DNA of 64,000 nucleotides from Hymenoscyphus infarciens (lineage: Eukaryota; Ascomycota; Leotiomycetes; Helotiales; Helotiaceae). The notes under the pieces were generated by a model, which did no database searches, had not been told where the DNA came from, and saw only the letters and a list, made by a program, of their open reading frames with translations. The translations under genes were made by a program, and so were the position numbers. Positions 59,871 through 64,000 of this stretch are shown in pieces. Location: assembly GCA_001414345.1 (NCBI GenBank), contig LLCB01000219.1, forward strand, positions 37,070 through 101,069, in the 5' to 3' direction. Every line of letters starts with the position of its first letter. The first letter of the stretch is position 1.

Positions 59871-61277
59871 ATGACGACGAGGAAGCCACACAAGAAATCC
59901 CGCCGGGGATGCAAACGCTGCAAAGGGCGTCGTATGAAGGAAACCACTTACCCCTCCCTCGACTGACTGCCAAAACACTAACATCGTCAGTGTGACGAAG
60001 TTCATCCCGTATGTGGCCACTGTCTGAAGAGCGACAGTCCATGCGACTATGGACTCCTAGGTTCGATGGCACCCAGGAATAATCTTCTTCAAATGTCCAA
60101 ACCCGTCTTGCAACGCGCTCCCGTCACCCCGCCGCTAAGTGATCCAGACACTCCCTTCTCCGCATCACCAACGGAACAACTCGTCTACTCCGACTACTCA
60201 TGGGGACAGCGTCTTTCCTATATCATAAACCAGCGTAACACACCCTCCATTCCATTACCCATGAACACACCACCCGAAAGACTCATCGACCTCAAGCTTT
60301 TCCACCATTACATTGAGATGACACAAAGAGGCGCAACCAACGCAATGGGTGAAGTTTCAGCCCCGAGTAGTATCAAGACGACGTGGTTTAACTGGATCGT
60401 ACGGCTTGCGATCGAATCTCCGCATTTGATGGATGCGCTTCTAGGGTTTGCTGCTTTCCATCTGCGACATGTAAATGCGTCGGACAAGGAGATCACCGAA
60501 GCTGCTCATCGATACATGATGCGTGCGATAGTCGAGCACGGAAATCAAGTACGAAAGGGTATCACGGCGGAGAATGGAGAAGTGGTGTTTGCGACGTCGA
60601 CTTTTATCGCCTTTCATGTTACCACGGAAGGGTTAACACCAGATGGAAACGGAGGGTCAATGATGCATTGGTTTCATCCTTGGGATGGCATCAGAGCGCT
60701 CCTTGCTGCTTGTTGGGAGCACATCAAATCGGACGACATCAAGAGGTTGATCCGGTACGAACAAGCGTTGGAGTTCGTCCCGTCGAGCGACGCAATCTGG
60801 GTAAAGCCTCCTCCGAAATTCGACTTCTTGATCGAGGACTTGAATCCCGATTCCGTGGACGATGAAACGATGCACGCATATACCACGGCAATATACTATC
60901 TTAACAAGATCGTTACGACGCCCCTCGCACGGCATATTTTGAAGTTTTCTGGCATGGTCTCGAAACGATTCGTGGATTTAGTGTCGATTAAGGAGCCGAG
61001 AGCAATGTGTATTGTAGGCTACCACCTAATGCTGGTCAAACAGGTCAATCAGATATGGTGGCTGCAGGGTTCGGCAGAAAGGGACTTTGCCATTGTGATG
61101 AAAAACTTACCAGAAGCATGGAAACCAAAGATGACACTGGCTATTGAAGGATTTAGCTGTGCTTTAACGGTGGACGACATCCAACCTTGTGCGGAGGAAG
61201 ACCCAAGGGAACATCCGCCACCTTTCCAGAGAGAAGGAAGCAATCTAAATAGTCGAACCTCATCGGTGGATAGATGA
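59871..61277 (+). CDS. Upc2-like Zn2Cys6 regulator with non-canonical splice donor, 451 aa
   Basis: Exon 1 (59871-59939) codes MTTRKPHKKSRRGCKRCKG and ends RRMK. Exon 2 (59991-61277) opens CDEVHPVCGHCLKSDSPC. Joined, they form a textbook zinc cluster C14-x2-C17-x6-C24-x6-C31-x2-C34-x6-C41. The intron has a good CTAAC branch point and CAG acceptor, but its first bases are GA, not GT. The nearby GT donors give a stop at once, or lose the third cysteine with a later acceptor. The C-terminal ~350 residues resemble the ligand-binding half of sterol-uptake-control (Upc2-like) factors. The gene may be mis-spliced; the rest is intact. Confidence 0.75.
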
Positions 61278-62540
61278 CATTACATTCGGCTGCGATACCA
61301 CCACACCTCTCCAATATCCCCAGGAAGATACCAGGCTGCTGCGAGGAGAAAATGCGGCAGCCAGCGCCCACAAACGCCACATCTCAAATATGCAGGACAA
61401 GACCACGTTATTGGAGAGTTTGGATTCATGAAAGGACCAATCTCCACGAAATACTTTGGAAATATATCCAGGGCTAATTCGATTTCTGCCAGACTTCCAT
61501 CTTCATGGCAAGACCAGTCACTATACTTTCGAAACGTTAGTTATCGGCGCTTAGATTCATATAAGTTGTTGACGAAAGGGGCATGGGGAAGGTTGGCATG
61601 GGGGACTGATAAATATTTGCGAGTTTTCTCAGTGAGCACGGCCTCAAAGGTCATGGTGTATCCTAAATTCAGCACTGTATATATTAATGATATTCCAAAA
61701 ATGTTCAGAAACTTGTGTTTCAAGGATCGATGACACATGATTTTCCGTGTTACCAGGAAGGCGTGGTGAATCTGGGAAGTATAGAGTAGCGACAGAAACT
61801 GGGTCCTCGACCCTCGAACCTGGCTTTGATAGACATGATCGCCTTGTGCTCTGTGAGAAAATGTGGAGACAATTGTGACAGCTTTAAACGTAGCCAACCT
61901 GAAGTGAGTACAGAATAGAAACATGCGGTGATGGTGGCCTCTTCGAAGTCGTACTGCAAAGTTTGCCAACGCGGTATCAAACAAACTGTCACCTTTTCTT
62001 CCGAAACAATTATGAAGATCAGGAGATATTCGGGACCATTTGAAGCAAGTGAAATGAACTTGAGGCTCTTTTGCGGATCCCCCGAAAAGTAAAAACACAC
62101 GTGGGATATCTCTTGGCAGCCGTTGAGTTGAGACGGAAAAAGAGACCCAGGGTTTCGTGGCTTTCAAGAGGCGTCGAAACCAACATCATGAAAGCCCCCG
62201 GCCAATCAATTGTAAAGCTACAAGACGATATGAATAAGATCATTTTTCTTGCCTCGGCACAGTTGCCGTTTCCACTCGGAAGACAACAACCGCTATTTTC
62301 TCGCCATAGACAAGAAAGGCGTGTTTGAATGGGTCGACTTCTTGGGGTCGTACTGCGTACAATTACTAAGCTTCAGACGAGTGCGAAGAGTCTCCTAGAT
62401 CCGGGATCGTTGATATTTGTGCCGTCAGTACCGCTTCTCCAGCTTGAACTTCACAATGATGTTTAAGTAGGTAGACTTGCTAGGGAATGAGGATGCAAGA
62501 CGGCGCGGTTGACAGTTTAGGCCTCTAGCGCTAGCCCCGA
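61278..62540. other. Intergenic, no supported gene
   Basis: This is normal-composition DNA after the regulator. The largest ORF (61541-62167, minus, 208 codons) lacks protein-like composition and family motifs. Confidence 0.35.
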
Positions 62541-63260
62541 TCCAGCCCTAGCCCTATGCTAAGAGCGCTAAGTCTTAGCCCTAACCTTACCTTAAAACTA
62601 CCTATTTATATATACTCCCTTTTAAATCTAATCTATTAAAACAATACTACCCTACTATATACTAATCTATATGTATCTAAAGAGCGAGTAATTACGTATC
62701 TAATATACTTAAAATCATCTAAATTAGACTCTTTTTAGTAGCGCTATCGCGATCTAAAGTAATATATGTAAATACGATCTATAGGAAGCTGCTAAAACTA
62801 AGAACACTAGTATAATAAAAACACTTAAGTTACGTACGTAAAAGTGAATTTAAAGAGCTATAATTAATTAGATAGATTAATTAGATATTAATTAATTTAT
62901 TTACTAAGTATAAAGTAAAAGAGCCTCTTACGTTGTACTTAACTTTTTAAGTGTTAATTTAATGCCTTTAAGGGTCTCGCTAAACCTACTACGTCTTATA
63001 TATATCTAAAACATCTATTCTACTAAAACCCCGCCTTCTAAACTATTAACTAGTAGATTAGAAGCTCTCTTCCTATTAGTATAAGCTCCTATAGTATTTT
63101 TACTATGTAGCGTATACGAAGCGCTCCTAGAGTAGGTAGTTAATAGTCTACTTTTACAGAACGCCTAGGTTTAAACTATTAACCGACTACGCCTCTTTAG
63201 CTACGCCTCTTCAGCCACGCCTCTTTTAATACTCTAAAAGTGCTTGTTTATACTCTAAAA
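62541..63260. repeat. RIP-type AT-rich block
   Basis: CpA and TpG nearly vanish after about 62580, marking mutated repeat DNA. The boundary itself reads CCCTAGCCC/CCCTAACC words (62544-62590). CTACGCCTCTT-like words repeat three times at 63187-63227. The element type cannot be read. Confidence 0.5.
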
Positions 63261-63264
63261 GTAC

Positions 63265-63735
63265 TAGAAAAGAGCCTCTTAAAAGTCTCTAAAATTAATA
63301 GACTATCTCTTATTTACTTATAGCTCTACTAGCTAGAATACTTTTATATATTATATATATATATATTATTAGCTAGAGTATCTAATATTAGTATTATCTT
63401 TTAATTAAGTATAAAAGCCTTTTAATTTAAGAGTAGAATCTCTTATTTATCTATATATCTACTAGCTAGAGTATAATAATATATATATAGCTATTTAAAG
63501 TATTTAATAATAGTATTATATACTAAATAAGCTTAAAAGTCTCTTAAATTAAGAGGCTATCTCTTATTTACTTATATCTCTACTAGCTAAAATACTTTTA
63601 TATATCTCTTATATATATATATATATTTAGCTATCTAAAGTATTTAATATTAGTTTTATCTACTAAAGAAGAGTAAATCTCTTACTTACTTATATATATA
63701 CTTATTAAAGTACTTTAATTAATCTGTTTTTATTT
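63265..63735. repeat. Degenerate tandem array, about 120-130-bp units
   Basis: About four units share the order AGTCTCTTAAATTAAGAG, TATCTCTTATTTACTTATA, TCTACTAGCTA, an (AT)n run, TAGCTA-TCTAAAGTATTTAA and TATTAGTATTAT. The units start near 63270, 63408, 63525 and 63655. All are RIP-like in composition. Confidence 0.6.
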
Positions 63736-64000
63736 ATAAATCTCTTAAATTAAGTATTACTTTTTAAATAAAAGATTAGCTTTTAAACTGCTTTTTAATT
63801 AGTTTTAAATTAGATTACTTTTTATATTACTTATAAAGTATATATAAGAGTAAAAAGTCTCTAAGATTAAGAGACTATTAAATTAAGAGACTATTAAACG
63901 TATTCTAGGTATTAATATAAAGTACTAGTATTAAAAGTAATAAAAGTATTAGAATACTAATTCTTATAATACTCTATTATATATATCTATACTTTTATAT
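63736..64000. repeat. AT-rich repeat DNA to window end
   Basis: It continues the mutated block. Short AGTCTCTAAGATTAAGAGAC-like inverted words (about 63857-63890) suggest further array remnants. There is no gene. Confidence 0.4.

Noticed and set aside
61541..62167. 208-codon minus-strand ORF
   Set aside because: Composition is not protein-like, there is no domain, and overlapping ORFs on both strands are equally long.
62544..62590. Telomere-like CCCTAA/CCCTAG words
   Set aside because: Only scattered copies without a regular array, and gene-free AT-rich DNA continues beyond; not a telomere.

Overview
The window is filamentous ascomycete (Pezizomycotina) nuclear DNA. Genes have short GT-AG introns of about 46-75 bp with recognisable branch points, and the content includes Zn2Cys6 regulators, WSC-domain proteins and a methylcitrate pathway. 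Blocks of strongly AT-rich DNA have lost nearly all CpA/TpG (and most CpG) and are full of TAA/TAG, the footprint of repeat-induced point mutation (RIP). The gene and repeat mix fits Leotiomycetes (Botrytis/Sclerotinia relatives), but that rank is inference.

Layout. 1-16.85 kb is a RIP-mutated transposon graveyard: a Tad1-like LINE with an (AAAT)n tail, a small TIR element, and three related LTR retroelements, one nested in another with an intact 5-bp target duplication. 16.9-18.7 kb holds a decayed AAA+ ATPase gene. 19.6-20.2 kb is a 545-bp hAT-type MITE with an 8-bp duplication. 20.6-28.5 kb carries three genes that together look like a copper-acquisition neighbourhood: a ferric/cupric reductase, a divergent Ctr copper transporter, and a secreted GPI-type BIM1/X325 copper protein, with Mac1-like motifs upstream of CTR and BIM1. 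29-30.7 kb is homogentisate 1,2-dioxygenase and 31.5-32.4 kb an uncharacterised gene. 32.9-36.8 kb is a head-to-head methylcitrate-cycle pair (2-methylisocitrate lyase and 2-methylcitrate synthase). 38.3-43.8 kb is an 18-exon secreted protein with a beta-propeller, Ig-like repeats and three WSC domains. 45.1-46.2 kb is a bZIP/DUF3425 regulator with a doubtful 5' end, and 46.4-47.3 kb an alpha/beta hydrolase. 47.71-50.99 kb is a complete but RIP-mutated Mutator-like element (147-bp TIRs, 9-bp duplication). 51.1-55.7 kb is a divergent DHA2 MFS transporter and Zn2Cys6 regulator sharing a 319-bp promoter with a perfect CGG-N8-CCG palindrome. 57.6-59.1 kb is an Nse2/Mms21 SUMO ligase. 59.9-61.3 kb is a second Zn2Cys6 regulator (Upc2-like) whose only frame-preserving splice donor is GA. 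62.55 kb to the end is AT-rich DNA with a degenerate tandem array.

Functional links. The reductase would supply Cu(I), Ctr would import it and the BIM1-like protein would capture copper at the wall. The methylcitrate pair detoxifies propionyl-CoA in mitochondria. The MFS/Zn2Cys6 pair is a typical self-contained efflux-plus-regulator unit. All splice models were derived by eye from frame continuity and family motifs; no search was run.
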